The notes: generated by a model not told the origin, from the letters alone. A stretch of 64,000 nucleotides of DNA from Achromobacter denitrificans NBRC 15125 (GCF_001571365.1 NZ_BCTQ01000010.1:116345-180344), one strand, 5' to 3'; shown: positions 1-9,968, counted from the stretch's first letter. Translations and numbers: made by a program.

Positions 1-803
<803 letters not shown>

Positions 804-807
<4 letters not shown>

Positions 808-1787
808 ACCGGCTGGGCCTCGCGGGTAATCGGCACGTAGCAGCGATAGCTGCGCGGACCTTCGGTGGTGACGGTGGGGGCTTGTTCGGTGCAACGCGTG
901 ACCGCGCTGGTGCAGCGCGGGCGGAACGGACAGCCCGAGGGACGGCCGGCCAGGCTGGGCGCCATGCCGTTGATCTGGTGCAGGCGGGCGCCGGGCTGGG
1001 TGGCGCCGGGCATCGAATCCAGCAGGCCCTTGGTGTAGGGGTGGCGCGGCGCGTCCAGCACCTGTTCGACCGGGCCGCTTTCGACGATGCGGCCGGCGTA
1101 CATCACGGCCACGCGGTCGGCCAGTTCGGCCACCACGCCCAGGTCGTGGGTGATCCAGATCAGCGCGGTGTTGTGCTCGCGGCAGATCTCCTGCATGCGG
1201 TAGAGGATCTGGCCCTGGATGGTGACGTCCAGCGCGGTCGTCGGCTCGTCGCAGATGATCAGGTCGGGCTTGTTCAGCATGGCGATCGCGATCGCCACGC
1301 GCTGGCGCATGCCGCCCGAGAACTCGTGCGGATAGCTCTTCAGCCGCTTTTCCGGCGAAGGAATGCCGACCATGGCCAGCGCCTCGCGGCAACGCTCTTC
1401 GGCTTCGGCGCGCGGCACGTCTTCGTGGGTGAGGATGGCTTCCATCATCTGCTCGCCGATGCGCAGCACCGGATTGAGCGTCATCAGGGGATCCTGGAAG
1501 ATCATGGCGATGCGGTTGCCGCGCAGCTGGCGCATCTGCTCTTCGCTCAGCTTGCGCAGGTCCGTGCCCTTGAACTTCACTTCGCCGTCCACGACTTCCC
1601 CGGGCGGGTCGATCAGGCCGAGCAGTGAGAAGCCGGTGACGGACTTGCCGGAGCCGGACTCGCCGACCAGGCCAACGATCTCGCCGCGGCGCACGGTCAG
1701 GTCGACGCCGTCGACCGCCAGCCAGGCGCCGGCCTCGGTATGGAATGCGGTGCGCAGGCCGCGCACGTCTAGGAGGATTTCGCTCAT
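804..1787 (-). CDS. Dipeptide/oligopeptide ABC transporter ATPase (DppD/OppD type)
   Basis: 327-residue ATPase subunit pairing with the DppF-like protein. It shows Walker A GESGSGKS near residue 40, a Q-loop in IFQDP, signature SGGMRQR, Walker B LIICDEP, the H-loop in ITHDLG, and the C-terminal Cys-containing oligopeptide/dipeptide domain (GCPFRPRC) typical of OppD/DppD, which in some relatives binds an Fe-S cluster. The start at 1787 was chosen because its ATG overlaps the stop of the upstream dppC-like gene by four bases (ATGA), and its own stop overlaps the next start in the same way. Full length for the family. Confidence 0.94.
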
Positions 1788-2704
1788 GTTCGACGCGGGT
1801 CCAGGCTTTCGCGCAGGCGGTCGCCTACGATATTGATGGAAAGGATCAGCACCAGCAGGGCAATGCCCGGGAACAGGCTGATCCAGTAGTCGCCCGACAG
1901 CAGGTACTGGAAGCCGTTGGAGATCAACAGGCCCAGCGAGGGTTCGGTGATGGGCACGCCCACGCCCAGGAACGACAGCGTCGCTTCCAGGGCGATGGCG
2001 GTGGCGATCTGGATGGTGGCGAACACCATGACCGGGCCCAGGCAGTTGGGCAGCAGATGGAACAGCATGATGCGCCAGGCCGGGAAGCCCAGGTTGGCGG
2101 CGGCTTCCACGTATTCCTTGCGGCGTTCCTGCAGGGCGCGGCTGCGCATGATGCGCGCGTAGTGGCCCCACTGCACCAGCACCAGGGCGAGGATCACCTT
2201 GTCGACCCCGCGCCCCAGCACCACCAGCAGCACCAGCGCCACCAGAATGGTGGGGAAGCCCAGGATGAAGTCCACGATGCGCATCAGCACGGTGTCGACC
2301 AGGCCGCCCACGTAGGCGGCCACCAGGCCGATGGCGCCGCCGACGGCCGTGGCCAGCACCACCGCGGACAGGCCCACCATCAGGCTGATGCGCAGGCCGT
2401 ACAGGATGGCGCTGAGCATGTCGCGGCCCTGGTCGTCGGTGCCGAGCCAGGCGATGCTGCCGTCCATCAGCGCTTGGCGCGGCGCGAGGCGGCCGTCCAT
2501 GAGCGACAGGTTGGCGAGGTCGTACGGATTCTGCGGCGCGAAATAGGGGGCGAACACCACCAGGATGACCAGGATGGCCAGGGCGATGACGGAGCCGCGC
2601 ACCGTGGGGCGCGCGTGCAGCTTCTTCAGGATGGCGGCGCGCTTGGGCGTCTCGGCCAGGGGCTGGACGGTGCGGGTGCGGCCGGGATTGGGAGATTGAG
2701 CCAT
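1784..2704 (-). CDS. Dipeptide ABC transporter permease (DppC type)
   Basis: 306-residue inner-membrane permease of the same importer. After a cytoplasmic N-terminus there is a first membrane segment (GSVIALAILVILVVFAPYF), then the long periplasmic stretch with the HWLGTDDQGRD-like signature (here AWLGTDDQGRD) characteristic of DppC/OppC. Further membrane segments follow with the EAA-loop region (RKEYVEAAANLGFPAWRI) that contacts the ATPases. It starts six bases after the dppB-like stop and overlaps the dppD-like start. The role follows from family knowledge; the substrate is not shown by the sequence. Confidence 0.94.
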   Translation of the reverse strand: MAQSPNPGRTRTVQPLAETPKRAAILKKLHARPTVRGSVIALAILVILVVFAPYFAPQNPYDLANLSLMDGRLAPRQALMDGSIAWLGTDDQGRDMLSAILYGLRISLMVGLSAVVLATAVGGAIGLVAAYVGGLVDTVLMRIVDFILGFPTILVALVLLVVLGRGVDKVILALVLVQWGHYARIMRSRALQERRKEYVEAAANLGFPAWRIMLFHLLPNCLGPVMVFATIQIATAIALEATLSFLGVGVPITEPSLGLLISNGFQYLLSGDYWISLFPGIALLVLILSINIVGDRLRESLDPRRT

Positions 2705-2710
2705 GGCGGA

Positions 2711-3688
2711 TTATTGAGCGGGGGTCACGAGCTGGACGCGCGGGTCGAGCGCGGCGTACAGGATGTCCACAATCAGGTTGATGATCACGAAGATCAGGGT
2801 CACCAACATCACGTAGGCGACCACGACGGGGCGGTCGAGCTGGTAGACGCTGTCGATGAGCAGCTTGCCCATGCCGGGCCATGCGAACACGGTTTCGGTG
2901 ATGGTGGAGTAGGCGATGAGGCTGCCGAATTCCATGCCGATCACGGTGACCACCGGGATCAGGATGTTGCGCAGGATGTGGCGGCGCACGATGCGCCCGG
3001 GCTTCACGCCCTTGGCGCGCGCGAACTTCACATAGTCCTGGCTGCGGGCCTCGACCACGCCGGAGGCCGTCAGGCGCAGCACCAGGGCGATGTTGGCCAG
3101 CGCCAGGTTGATGGCCGGCATGATCAGGTGCGACCAGCCGTCGGCGGTCAGGATCGACAGGCGCACGCCCAGCACGGTGACCGTGTCGCCGCGGCCCGTG
3201 GCGGGCAGCCAGCCCAGCCAGACCGCGAACAGCAGGATCAGCATCATGCCCTGCCAGAAGTTCGGCAGCGAAAAGCCCAGCACCGAGGACGCCATGATGC
3301 CGCGGCCCAGGGGCTGGTCGCGGTACAGGCCGGCGACGAGGCCCAGGGGAATGCCGAAGACACAGGTCAGCAGGATGGCCACGATGACCAGTTCGAACGT
3401 GGCGGGGATGCGCTGCACGATCAGTTCGATGGCGGGGATGCCGTGCACGAAGGACGTGCCCAGGTCGCCATGCAGCGCGCGCCACAGGAAGCCTGTGTAT
3501 TGCTGCCATACCGGCAGGTCCAGGCCCAGGCGGGCGATCATCGCCTCGCGGGCGGCCTGGCTGGCTTCGGGGCTGACCAGCAGTTCGATCGGGTCGCCCA
3601 CGGCATACACCGCGAAGAAGACCACGACCGAAACGGCCAGCAGCACGAACAGACTCTGGATCAGTCTGCGTAGGATGAACAAGGCCAC
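2711..3688 (-). CDS. Dipeptide ABC transporter permease (DppB type)
   Basis: 325-residue inner-membrane permease that pairs with the DppC-like subunit. It has the family N-terminus (a first membrane helix right after FILRRLIQSLFVLLAVS), several hydrophobic segments and the EAA-type loop DYVKFARAKGVKPGRIVRRH that docks to the ATPases. It lies 48 bases downstream of the binding-protein gene and six bases upstream of the dppC-like gene, in one operon. Length is normal for DppB. The substrate is probably a peptide or peptide-like or acylated amino acid, by association with the neighbouring deacylase (inference). Confidence 0.94.
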   Translation of the reverse strand: MALFILRRLIQSLFVLLAVSVVVFFAVYAVGDPIELLVSPEASQAAREAMIARLGLDLPVWQQYTGFLWRALHGDLGTSFVHGIPAIELIVQRIPATFELVIVAILLTCVFGIPLGLVAGLYRDQPLGRGIMASSVLGFSLPNFWQGMMLILLFAVWLGWLPATGRGDTVTVLGVRLSILTADGWSHLIMPAINLALANIALVLRLTASGVVEARSQDYVKFARAKGVKPGRIVRRHILRNILIPVVTVIGMEFGSLIAYSTITETVFAWPGMGKLLIDSVYQLDRPVVVAYVMLVTLIFVIINLIVDILYAALDPRVQLVTPAQ

Positions 3689-3736
3689 GTGATGATTTCC
3701 TTGGTGGGCTCAGAAGAGGTTGCGGGCGCCGGATGC

Positions 3737-5368
3737 TTACTTGGCGGGCTTGGCCGACATGGCCAGGGTGTACTGGTCTGCCCGGCCTTCGTACGTCAGC
3801 CCTTTGCGAAACGCCCAGATGCTGCTTTCGAAATGCAGGGGAATGCTCGGCAGGTCGGCCAGCGCAAGGGTCAGGGACTCCTGCAGCAGCCTGGCCCGCT
3901 CGGCCGGATCCACGGTGACGATGGCGCGCTTGAACACGCGGTCGAACTCGGGGTTGTCGTAGCCGCCGTAGTTGCTGGTGCCCAGGCCGTGCTCCTTGTC
4001 GAACGCGGTAACCCAGTATTGTAGGAAAGACGAGGCCTCCCCGGTTTCGGACGACCAGCCGCCCATGGCGAAGCTGAATTCGCGCTTGGCGCGCTTGGGG
4101 AAGTAGATGGAGCGCGCCATGGCGTCCACGGTGGTCTTGATGCCCACGCGCGACAGGTACTGCGCCACTGCCTGCGAGATCTGGGCGTCGTTGATGTAGC
4201 GGTCGTTGGTGGACGAGATGGTCAGTTCGAAACCGTCCGGGTAGCCGGCCTCGGCCAGCAGCTTCTTGGCCGCGGCGGGGTCGTACTTCAGCTCGGGCGG
4301 GTTGGGCAGCGTGCCGAACATGCCGTCGGGCAGGAACTGATTGGCGGGCGTGGCCGCGCCGTCCATGATGCGGGCCGCGATGGTCTTGCGGTCGATCGCC
4401 AGGGAGATGGCGCGACGCACGCGCACGTCCTGCAGCGGGTTCTTGCCGTCGGCGGCCTTGACCGTGGGGCTGGGGTTGCGCGCCACGTCGAACTGGAAAT
4501 ACACCACCCGGACCGAGGGCGTGATCACGTGGCCGAAGCCGGGCGTCTCCGAGATACGCTTCACGTCGCGCGCCGCGGGATTTTCGATCAGGTCGAAATC
4601 GCCGGCCAGCAGGCCCGTCAGGCGCGGGCCGGCCGCGGGCACGGGAACCATCCTGACGTTCGGCCAGGCCGGTTTGTCGCCCCAGTACGCGTCGTTGCGG
4701 GCCATTTCGATGCCCGTGCCCTTCACGTAGGACTTCAGCGTGTACGGACCGGTGCCGATCACGTCACGGCCATTGTTGAAGTCGGCGACGGTGGGCCAGG
4801 GGCCGGTCACGCCGCATTGGTTCTTCAGGTCGAAGCGGATCGGGCCGTGCTCGACGATGCCGTTCCACAACATGGACATGCGGCTCAGGTCGTTGGGCAG
4901 CAGCGGATAGGGCTGGCGGGTCTTGATCACCAGCGTGTTGCCGTCGCGCACCTGCACGTCGGCCAGCTTCTGGACCACGGCGGGATACGAGCCGCCGATG
5001 GACTGCTCGTTGTTCATCACCCGGCAGAACGTGAAGATGACGTCCTGCGGCGTGAAGGGCTGGCCGTTGGAGAACTTGACGCCCTCGCGCAGCGTGAATT
5101 CCCAGGTGGTGTCGTCCACCGGCTTCCAGGCCGTGGCCAGCCGGGGAATCAGGTTCATCCCGGCGTCCTGCCCCACCAGGGTCTCGAACAGGTGCGAGGT
5201 CATCGCGTCGTTCGGCGTGGCCTGGTGGTAGTGGGGGTCCATCGAGGTCGGCTCGGAGGACAGGCCGATCCTCAGGGTGCCGGAGGCGTCCTGCGCCTGG
5301 GCCGCGGACGCACAGGCGGCCAGCGTACAGGCGGCGAGGAGGCTGCGATAGACGGTCTTCGCGGACAT
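3737..5368 (-). CDS. Periplasmic substrate-binding protein, SBP family 5 (DppA-like), copy 1
   Basis: 543-residue periplasmic receptor for the adjacent DppBCDF-like importer. A signal peptide is visible (cleavage expected after SAAQA), then the family opening LRIGLSSEPTSMDPHYH. The ATG at 5368 was chosen because longer in-frame extensions run through the deacylase gene and lack sense. Two cysteines (FTFCRV and QCGVTG) are conserved in the paralogue at 7647-9260 and may form a disulfide. By eye the two paralogues share well over half their residues along the whole length. It lies between the deacylase and the dppB-like gene in the same operon. Confidence 0.92.
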   Translation of the reverse strand: MSAKTVYRSLLAACTLAACASAAQAQDASGTLRIGLSSEPTSMDPHYHQATPNDAMTSHLFETLVGQDAGMNLIPRLATAWKPVDDTTWEFTLREGVKFSNGQPFTPQDVIFTFCRVMNNEQSIGGSYPAVVQKLADVQVRDGNTLVIKTRQPYPLLPNDLSRMSMLWNGIVEHGPIRFDLKNQCGVTGPWPTVADFNNGRDVIGTGPYTLKSYVKGTGIEMARNDAYWGDKPAWPNVRMVPVPAAGPRLTGLLAGDFDLIENPAARDVKRISETPGFGHVITPSVRVVYFQFDVARNPSPTVKAADGKNPLQDVRVRRAISLAIDRKTIAARIMDGAATPANQFLPDGMFGTLPNPPELKYDPAAAKKLLAEAGYPDGFELTISSTNDRYINDAQISQAVAQYLSRVGIKTTVDAMARSIYFPKRAKREFSFAMGGWSSETGEASSFLQYWVTAFDKEHGLGTSNYGGYDNPEFDRVFKRAIVTVDPAERARLLQESLTLALADLPSIPLHFESSIWAFRKGLTYEGRADQYTLAMSAKPAK

Positions 5369-5430
5369 GGTTGTTTCCCTTGCTTTGTCGGTTCTTGTGC
5401 GGCGGCCCGGCGGGCGGGCGCCGCGGGGCG

Positions 5431-6402
5431 TCAGGCGATGGGTTGGGCCAGCCGGACGACGGTCACGCCGGGCCGCAGGTTTGCGGTGGACGGCATGATC
5501 AGCACGCAGTCGTCGTAGGGCGTGACGACGGGCTCGCCTTCGGACCAGCCGATCAGGCTGCCGGCCGCGGCCAGCGTCTCCAGGCCCTTCCAGGGTTCGG
5601 CGAAGCGGAAGTCGGCGCTCTTGGCCGCGATCGCGTGGGTGACGCGCAAGGCGCGTTGCGCGGGCGCGGCGGGGGTGAACCAGTCCGCGGGCAGGTCGCT
5701 GCCGTCCACGGTGTCCGCGGCCGCGAGGAAGCGCGCCATCTGGTCGATGGCCACGCCGCGCGCCTCGGGAGCGCCATGGAAACCGCACTCGATCAGCAGC
5801 GAGCGGGTGCCGTTGTCGCCGGCTTCGCCGAAACGGCCGTAGTCGCGCATGCGCACGCCCGCGGCGTGGCCGGCGTCGGCAATGATGGTGGCGGGGTTGC
5901 CCAGCGCCAGGGCCAGGTCGATGTTGCGCTGCTCCAGGCCGGTGAGCTGCAGCGGCACGTCGGAGTTGCTCATCGAATGGAAGTCCAGCAGCCAGTCGGC
6001 CTGTTCCACCCAGGGGCGGAGTTCGGCCGCGCGGCGGCGTTCCTGGCTGATCGGCACGCTCAGCTTGTCGTCGCTCCAGACGCGGTTCATGTCTTCATCG
6101 ACGAAGCGCGCCGGGGCGTAGTTGGCGGAGTCGAAACGGTCGAAGGCCGCCAGGTTGCAGAACGCCAGCGTCAGCGAGCCGCGACGGGGGCGCAGGCCGG
6201 CGGCCAGCGCTTCCTTCAGCGCCCAGGCGCCGCAGAGTTCGTTGCCATGGATCAGGGCGCTCAGCATGACGTGCTTGCCCGGCACGCCCGAGTCGAAATG
6301 CCAGACGCCCGGCGTATCCGTGTTGCCCGCGCGTTCCGCCGACAAGTCCGGACAGGCGAGCAGGAATGGACGTGGAAGGGACGCTGGGCTGGGCGTAGGC
6401 AT
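5431..6402 (-). CDS. Zinc deacylase, succinylglutamate desuccinylase/aspartoacylase family, copy 1
   Basis: 323-residue enzyme of the AstE/AspA (PF04952-like) family, zinc-dependent amidohydrolases that release an acyl group from N-acylated amino acids. Probable zinc ligands are H52 and E55 in HGNE and H142 in DFHS; the probable catalytic glutamate is E205 in LIECGFHG. No signal peptide is clear, so cytoplasmic action is likely. It is the first gene of the operon that continues into the DppA- and DppBCDF-like importer, which suggests that an imported N-acyl amino acid or peptide-like compound is deacylated here (inference). A close paralogue lies at 48773-49714. The exact substrate is unknown. 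Confidence 0.85.
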   Translation of the reverse strand: MPTPSPASLPRPFLLACPDLSAERAGNTDTPGVWHFDSGVPGKHVMLSALIHGNELCGAWALKEALAAGLRPRRGSLTLAFCNLAAFDRFDSANYAPARFVDEDMNRVWSDDKLSVPISQERRRAAELRPWVEQADWLLDFHSMSNSDVPLQLTGLEQRNIDLALALGNPATIIADAGHAAGVRMRDYGRFGEAGDNGTRSLLIECGFHGAPEARGVAIDQMARFLAAADTVDGSDLPADWFTPAAPAQRALRVTHAIAAKSADFRFAEPWKGLETLAAAGSLIGWSEGEPVVTPYDDCVLIMPSTANLRPGVTVVRLAQPIA

Positions 6403-6607
6403 GGGGACTCCGATGAAGCGACGGGATTGTATAGGCGATGGCGGGGCGGTGGCGCTCAGGCGCGCGCCATGGCGCGAAGGGCGCTGGAAACGGCTGCTGG
6501 CACGGGTTTTCCCTTATTTTTGGGGCGCGCCAGGAGGTCGCCGCCCTCGACTATTGGGCGAATTCTAGGAGTTTGGCAGCTTTCTCTACAATTAGAATAT
6601 TTATCTG

Positions 6608-6632
6608 GAGCTTTGCAAATTTGGCAAAGCTC
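6608..6632. promoter_or_regulatory. Inverted repeat, probable LysR operator
   Basis: A perfect 9-7-9 inverted repeat: GAGCTTTGC, spacer AAATTTG, GCAAAGCTC. It sits between the divergent deacylase/importer operon and the lysR gene, 35 bases before the LysR start, in an AT-rich stretch (about 6550-6635) that must hold both promoters. The geometry (T-N11-A contained) fits a LysR recognition site. That it is bound by the adjacent regulator is inference. Confidence 0.7.
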
Positions 6633-6667
6633 GTTTCATCGCTCCCTGCGGGCCACAAGGGTCGAAC

Positions 6668-7582
6668 GTGCACGGCATCGCCTTGAAGTATTTTCTGGAA
6701 GTTGCCCAGGCGGGCAGCCTGAGCGGCGCCTCCGAGCGCCTGCATGTCGCGGTGTCGGCCATCAGCCGGCAGATCGCCAAGCTGGAGGAAGAGGCCGGCG
6801 CGCCGCTGTTCGAGCGCGCGGCGCGCGGCATGGTTCTGAGCGAGGCGGGCCAGCTGCTGCTGGCGCATGCCCGGCGCACCATGCTGGAAGCCGACTCGGT
6901 GCTCCAGGAGATCGCGGCGATCAAGGGCACGGCGCGCAACGAGATCCGGGTGGCCTCGGTCGAAGGCGTGGCGCGGATTTTCCTGCCCTCGGTGATGGCG
7001 CGCTTTCGCCGCGACTGGCCGAACATCCGTTTCGACCTGCACGTCGGTTCGCCGGCCGAGGTGAGCCGCCGGGTGTCGGAAGGCAGCGTGGAGCTGGGCA
7101 TGGCCTTCATCGCCGAACGCATCGGCGGCGTCAGCGCGCGCTATTCGCGCCGCGCGCCGGTGCATGCCGTGATGGCGGCCGACCATCCCCTGGCCGGCCG
7201 CAGCAGCGTCAGCCTGCAGGACCTCAGCCAGTATCCGCTGGCGCTTACCGGGCCGGGCACCACGACGCGGCAACTGTTCGAAATGGGCTGCGCCCTGGAA
7301 TCGGTGCAGCTGGAGCCGGCGCTGACCTGCAACGACTCCTCGCCCCTGCACGGTTTCGTGTTCGGCTCGGACGCCATCATGCTCAGCGGCTACATCTCGG
7401 TGGCCTGGAGCTTGCGGCGCGACGAGCTGATCGCGGTGCCGATCTCCAATGCCGAGCTGCAGTCGCGCACCCTGCAGATCCAGGTCATGCCGGGCCGGGT
7501 GCTGCCGCCGGCGGCGGAAGCCTTCGTCGACATGCTGTCGCGCGAGCTGGACCACGCGCTGCAGGGCGCGGCGACGGCGTAG
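6668..7582 (+). CDS. LysR-family transcriptional regulator
   Basis: 304-residue regulator with the N-terminal winged helix-turn-helix (FLEVAQAGSLSGASERLHVAVSAISRQIAKLEEEAGAPLFER, residues about 8-52) and a C-terminal effector-binding domain. It is divergent from the deacylase-importer operon, with a strong inverted repeat in the shared intergenic region, so it probably controls that operon in response to a pathway compound. It ends shortly before a bidirectional terminator that also serves the second binding-protein gene. The ATG at 6668 gives the usual LysR N-terminus. Confidence 0.93.
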   Translation: MHGIALKYFLEVAQAGSLSGASERLHVAVSAISRQIAKLEEEAGAPLFERAARGMVLSEAGQLLLAHARRTMLEADSVLQEIAAIKGTARNEIRVASVEGVARIFLPSVMARFRRDWPNIRFDLHVGSPAEVSRRVSEGSVELGMAFIAERIGGVSARYSRRAPVHAVMAADHPLAGRSSVSLQDLSQYPLALTGPGTTTRQLFEMGCALESVQLEPALTCNDSSPLHGFVFGSDAIMLSGYISVAWSLRRDELIAVPISNAELQSRTLQIQVMPGRVLPPAAEAFVDMLSRELDHALQGAATA

Positions 7583-7600
7583 GCCGGGGCCTGGGGGAAA

Positions 7601-7629
7601 AAAAACGGCTGCGCGAGGCAGCCGTTTTT
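7601..7629. terminator. Bidirectional intrinsic terminator
   Basis: Perfect 12-bp stem AAAAACGGCTGC / GCAGCCGTTTTT with a 5-base loop, between the convergent stops of the LysR gene (+) and the binding-protein copy 2 gene (-). The A-tract on one side and T-tract on the other make it usable in both directions. Confidence 0.92.
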
Positions 7630-7646
7630 CGTTCAGGCGGACCTGA

Positions 7647-9260
7647 TTACTTGGCGTCGGGCGTGACCGAGGTGGCCAGCGTGTACTGGTCGCGGCGGCC
7701 TTCGTACGTGATGCCCTTGCGGAAGGCCCAGATGCTGCTTTCGAAGTGCAGCGGGATCAGCGGCACGTTGTCCAGCGCGATCTGGGTGGATTCCTGCAGC
7801 AGCTTCTCGCGCTTGGGCGCGTCCACCGTCACGATGGCCTGCTTGTAGACCTTGTCGAAATCGGCATTGCTGAAGCCGCCGTAGTTGCTGGTGCCCAGGC
7901 TGTTGGGCGAATCCAGGGACGCGACCCACAGCTGGAACAGCGCCGAGGCTTCACCCGTTTCCGCCGGCCAGCCGCCCATCGAGAAGCTGAACTCGCGCTT
8001 GGCGCGCTTGGGGAAGTAGATGGAGGCCGTCATGGCGTCCACGTTGGTCTTGATGCCGACGCGGGCCAGGTACTGGGCCACGGCCTGGGCCACCTGGCCG
8101 TCGTTGACGTAGCGGTCGTTGGTGGACGACAGCGTCAGTTCGAAGCCGTTCGGGTAGCCGGCTTCGGCCAGCAGCTTCTTGGCGCCTTCGGGGTCGTACT
8201 TGATTTCCGGAGCCGTGGGCAGCGCGCCGAACATGCCGTCGGGCATGTACTGGTAGGCCGGGGTGGCCATGCCGTCCATGATGCGCGAGGTGATGGCCTT
8301 GCGGTCGATCGCCATGGAGATCGCCTTGCGCACGCGGAGGTCTTGCAGCGGGTTCTTGCCGTCGGTGCTCTTGACGAACGGGCTCGGGTTGCGGCCGACG
8401 TCAGGCTGGAAGAACACCAGGCGGGTGGACGGAGTGGCCACGAAGCCGAACTTCGGGTTGTCCTTCAGGCGGGGCAGGTCGCGCGCGGCCGGGTTTTCGA
8501 TCATGTCGAAGTCGCCGGACAGCAGGCCGGTCAGGCGCGGGCCGGCGGACGGCACCGGCACGAACTTGACTTCCTTCCAGTACGGCTTGGGACCCCAGTA
8601 GTTCTCGTTGCGCACGAGTTCGATGCCGGTGCCCTTGACGTAGGATTTCAGGGTGTACGGGCCGGTGCCGATGGCGTCCTTGCCGTTGTTGAAGTCGGCG
8701 ACGGTGGGCCAGGCGCCCGTGACGCCGCAACCCTTCTTGGGGTCGAACGTCAGCTTGCCGTGCTCGACGATGCCGTTCCAGACGATGGGCAACGAGCGCG
8801 CCAGTTCGGCGGGCATCAGCGGGAAGGGCTCGGCGGTCTTGATGATGACGGTGTGCGCGTCCGGCGTCTGCACGTCGGTGATGCGCTTGGTCATGTCCAT
8901 GTAGGACTGCGACACGTTGGTTTCGTTGTTCAGCGTGCGGCAGACCGTGAACAGCACGTCTTCCGACGTGAACGGCTTGCCGTTGGAGAACTTCACGTCG
9001 TCGCGCAGCTTGAATTCCCAGGTCGTGTCGTCCAGCGTCTTCCAGGACGTGGCCAGCGCGGGAATCAGCTTCATATCGGCGCTGCGGCCCACCAGGGAGC
9101 TGTAGACATGAGCGGAGAACGCGTCGTTCTGCGTCATCTTGTGATAGTGGGGGTCGGCCGAGGTGGGTTCGGCGGACAGACCGATCTTCAGCGTTTGGGC
9201 CTGGGCGGCGGCCAAGGGAATGGCGGCGGCCGCGAGGACCAGCGTGGTGCGCAACTTCAT
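7647..9260 (-). CDS. Periplasmic substrate-binding protein, SBP family 5 (DppA-like), copy 2
   Basis: 537-residue paralogue of the binding protein at 3737-5368. It has a signal peptide (cleavage expected after AAAQAQ), then LKIGLSAEPTSADPHYH, and the same conserved Cys pair. It is a monocistronic unit with its own strong promoter at 9392-9421 and a terminator at 7601-7629, separated from the importer operon only by the lysR gene. It probably serves the same DppBCDF-like permease with a different ligand range or expression level (inference). Start chosen at the ATG that begins the signal peptide; the longer in-frame extension is not credible. Confidence 0.91.
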   Translation of the reverse strand: MKLRTTLVLAAAAIPLAAAQAQTLKIGLSAEPTSADPHYHKMTQNDAFSAHVYSSLVGRSADMKLIPALATSWKTLDDTTWEFKLRDDVKFSNGKPFTSEDVLFTVCRTLNNETNVSQSYMDMTKRITDVQTPDAHTVIIKTAEPFPLMPAELARSLPIVWNGIVEHGKLTFDPKKGCGVTGAWPTVADFNNGKDAIGTGPYTLKSYVKGTGIELVRNENYWGPKPYWKEVKFVPVPSAGPRLTGLLSGDFDMIENPAARDLPRLKDNPKFGFVATPSTRLVFFQPDVGRNPSPFVKSTDGKNPLQDLRVRKAISMAIDRKAITSRIMDGMATPAYQYMPDGMFGALPTAPEIKYDPEGAKKLLAEAGYPNGFELTLSSTNDRYVNDGQVAQAVAQYLARVGIKTNVDAMTASIYFPKRAKREFSFSMGGWPAETGEASALFQLWVASLDSPNSLGTSNYGGFSNADFDKVYKQAIVTVDAPKREKLLQESTQIALDNVPLIPLHFESSIWAFRKGITYEGRRDQYTLATSVTPDAK

Positions 9261-9391
9261 GGGTGACAACTCCGGATGGGGAACGAACCGGATCGTGCTT
9301 GCGCGTGAACCGCCTGCGCCAGCCGGATGGGCGGGGCCGCTCGGAAGGGGCACAGGGAAGGTTTGGCGCCAGGCACGACGGCAAGGGGCCG

Positions 9392-9421
9392 ATTATCGGT
9401 AGGGGCTTCGCGCGCTGTCAA
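9392..9421 (-). promoter_or_regulatory. Sigma-70-type promoter of binding-protein copy 2
   Basis: On the complement: -35 TTGACA (9416-9421), 18-base spacer, -10 GATAAT (9392-9397), about 130 bases upstream of the copy 2 start codon. The hexamers are a near-consensus match, unlike most promoters in this GC-rich window. Confidence 0.75.
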
Positions 9422-9545
9422 TGCGCAACGGCGAATGGGGCGCTAGGGAAAACGCCGAGAAGAGGGGGCAGAGGGCGTCGCGGGGGCCCCGGGTGAGGGG
9501 GCCGGCGCGGCGCGATGGCGTTCCGGTGAGGGTCGGGACGCCGGA

Positions 9546-9590
9546 CGCCGCCGCAAGGGGCGCCGGAAACCGGCGGGCCTTGCGGCGGCG
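9546..9590. other. Long GC-rich hairpin in the 9261-9645 intergenic region
   Basis: The 385-base gap between the binding-protein gene and the small gene holds the copy 2 promoter and this hairpin. Outer arms of 13 bases pair perfectly (CGCCGCCGCAAGG at 9546-9558, its complement at 9578-9590) and an inner CGCCGG-AAA-CCGGCG hairpin fills the loop. It may be a factor-dependent terminator for the small minus-strand gene; there is no U-tract. I see no gene in the gap. Confidence 0.55.
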
Positions 9591-9645
9591 GCGCGCCAGG
9601 CGAATCGCGGGAGATCGGTCGCGATTCAGCCCGGCGCTGCGGGAC

Positions 9646-9879
9646 TTACCACTGCGAGCCGGAGAAGCGCGAGCTGGCGGCGCGGGCCTTGTTCATCGAA
9701 TCATTCACTTCGTCGATGAAGGCAAACACGGCAGCAACGGCTCCGATCACGGCTTGGCCGGCCTTCTTGAGGCCAGTCAGCGGATGGGCATTGGGTTGGT
9801 TTTCGAGGGCGCCGCGGAGCAGGTCACGCTCCAGCGCGTCGGTCAGGCGGGCAGTGTGGTTCAGGGTCAGTTCGCTCAT
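9646..9879 (-). CDS. Small conserved-looking protein of unknown function (77 aa)
   Basis: I do not recognise the family. The protein is short, with a charged N-terminal half (LTDALERDLLRGALENQPNAHPL), a central hydrophobic helix (GQAVIGAVAAVFAFIDEV) and a basic, Ser-rich C-terminus. The hydrophobic part could insert in or lie on a membrane. The gene looks real because it has a good ribosome site (GGAG eight bases before the ATG), a near-consensus promoter, and two matching palindromes upstream. Small stress-induced proteins of DUF883/DUF1127 style have comparable size and layout, but I cannot assign it to either. Confidence 0.75.
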   Translation of the reverse strand: MSELTLNHTARLTDALERDLLRGALENQPNAHPLTGLKKAGQAVIGAVAAVFAFIDEVNDSMNKARAASSRFSGSQW

Positions 9880-9903
9880 GGCTTTCTCCAGTCCGTTTCG
9901 TCA

Positions 9904-9968
9904 TGGGGTAAACCATTATAGGGATAACCCTAGGATAAAAGCAATGGCTTTTCTAGGGTAAACCCTAG
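9904..9968 (-). promoter_or_regulatory. Promoter with twin 14-bp palindromes
   Basis: On the complement, -35 TTGCTT (9939-9944), 18-base spacer, -10 TATAAT (9915-9920). Two near-identical palindromes flank the -35 box: TAGGGATAACCCTA at 9919-9932, overlapping the -10, and TAGGGTAAACCCTA at 9954-9967, upstream of the -35. Both are followed by GGAT and lie 35 bases apart centre to centre. A third, weaker half-match (GGGGTAAACC) lies at 9905-9914. This looks like a two- or three-site operator for an unidentified regulator of the 77-aa gene. Confidence 0.7.

Noticed and set aside
1745..3673. A 642-residue open frame antisense to the dppB/dppC-like permeases
   Set aside because: His/Gln/Asp-rich shadow product; the permease genes on the complement are complete and coupled.
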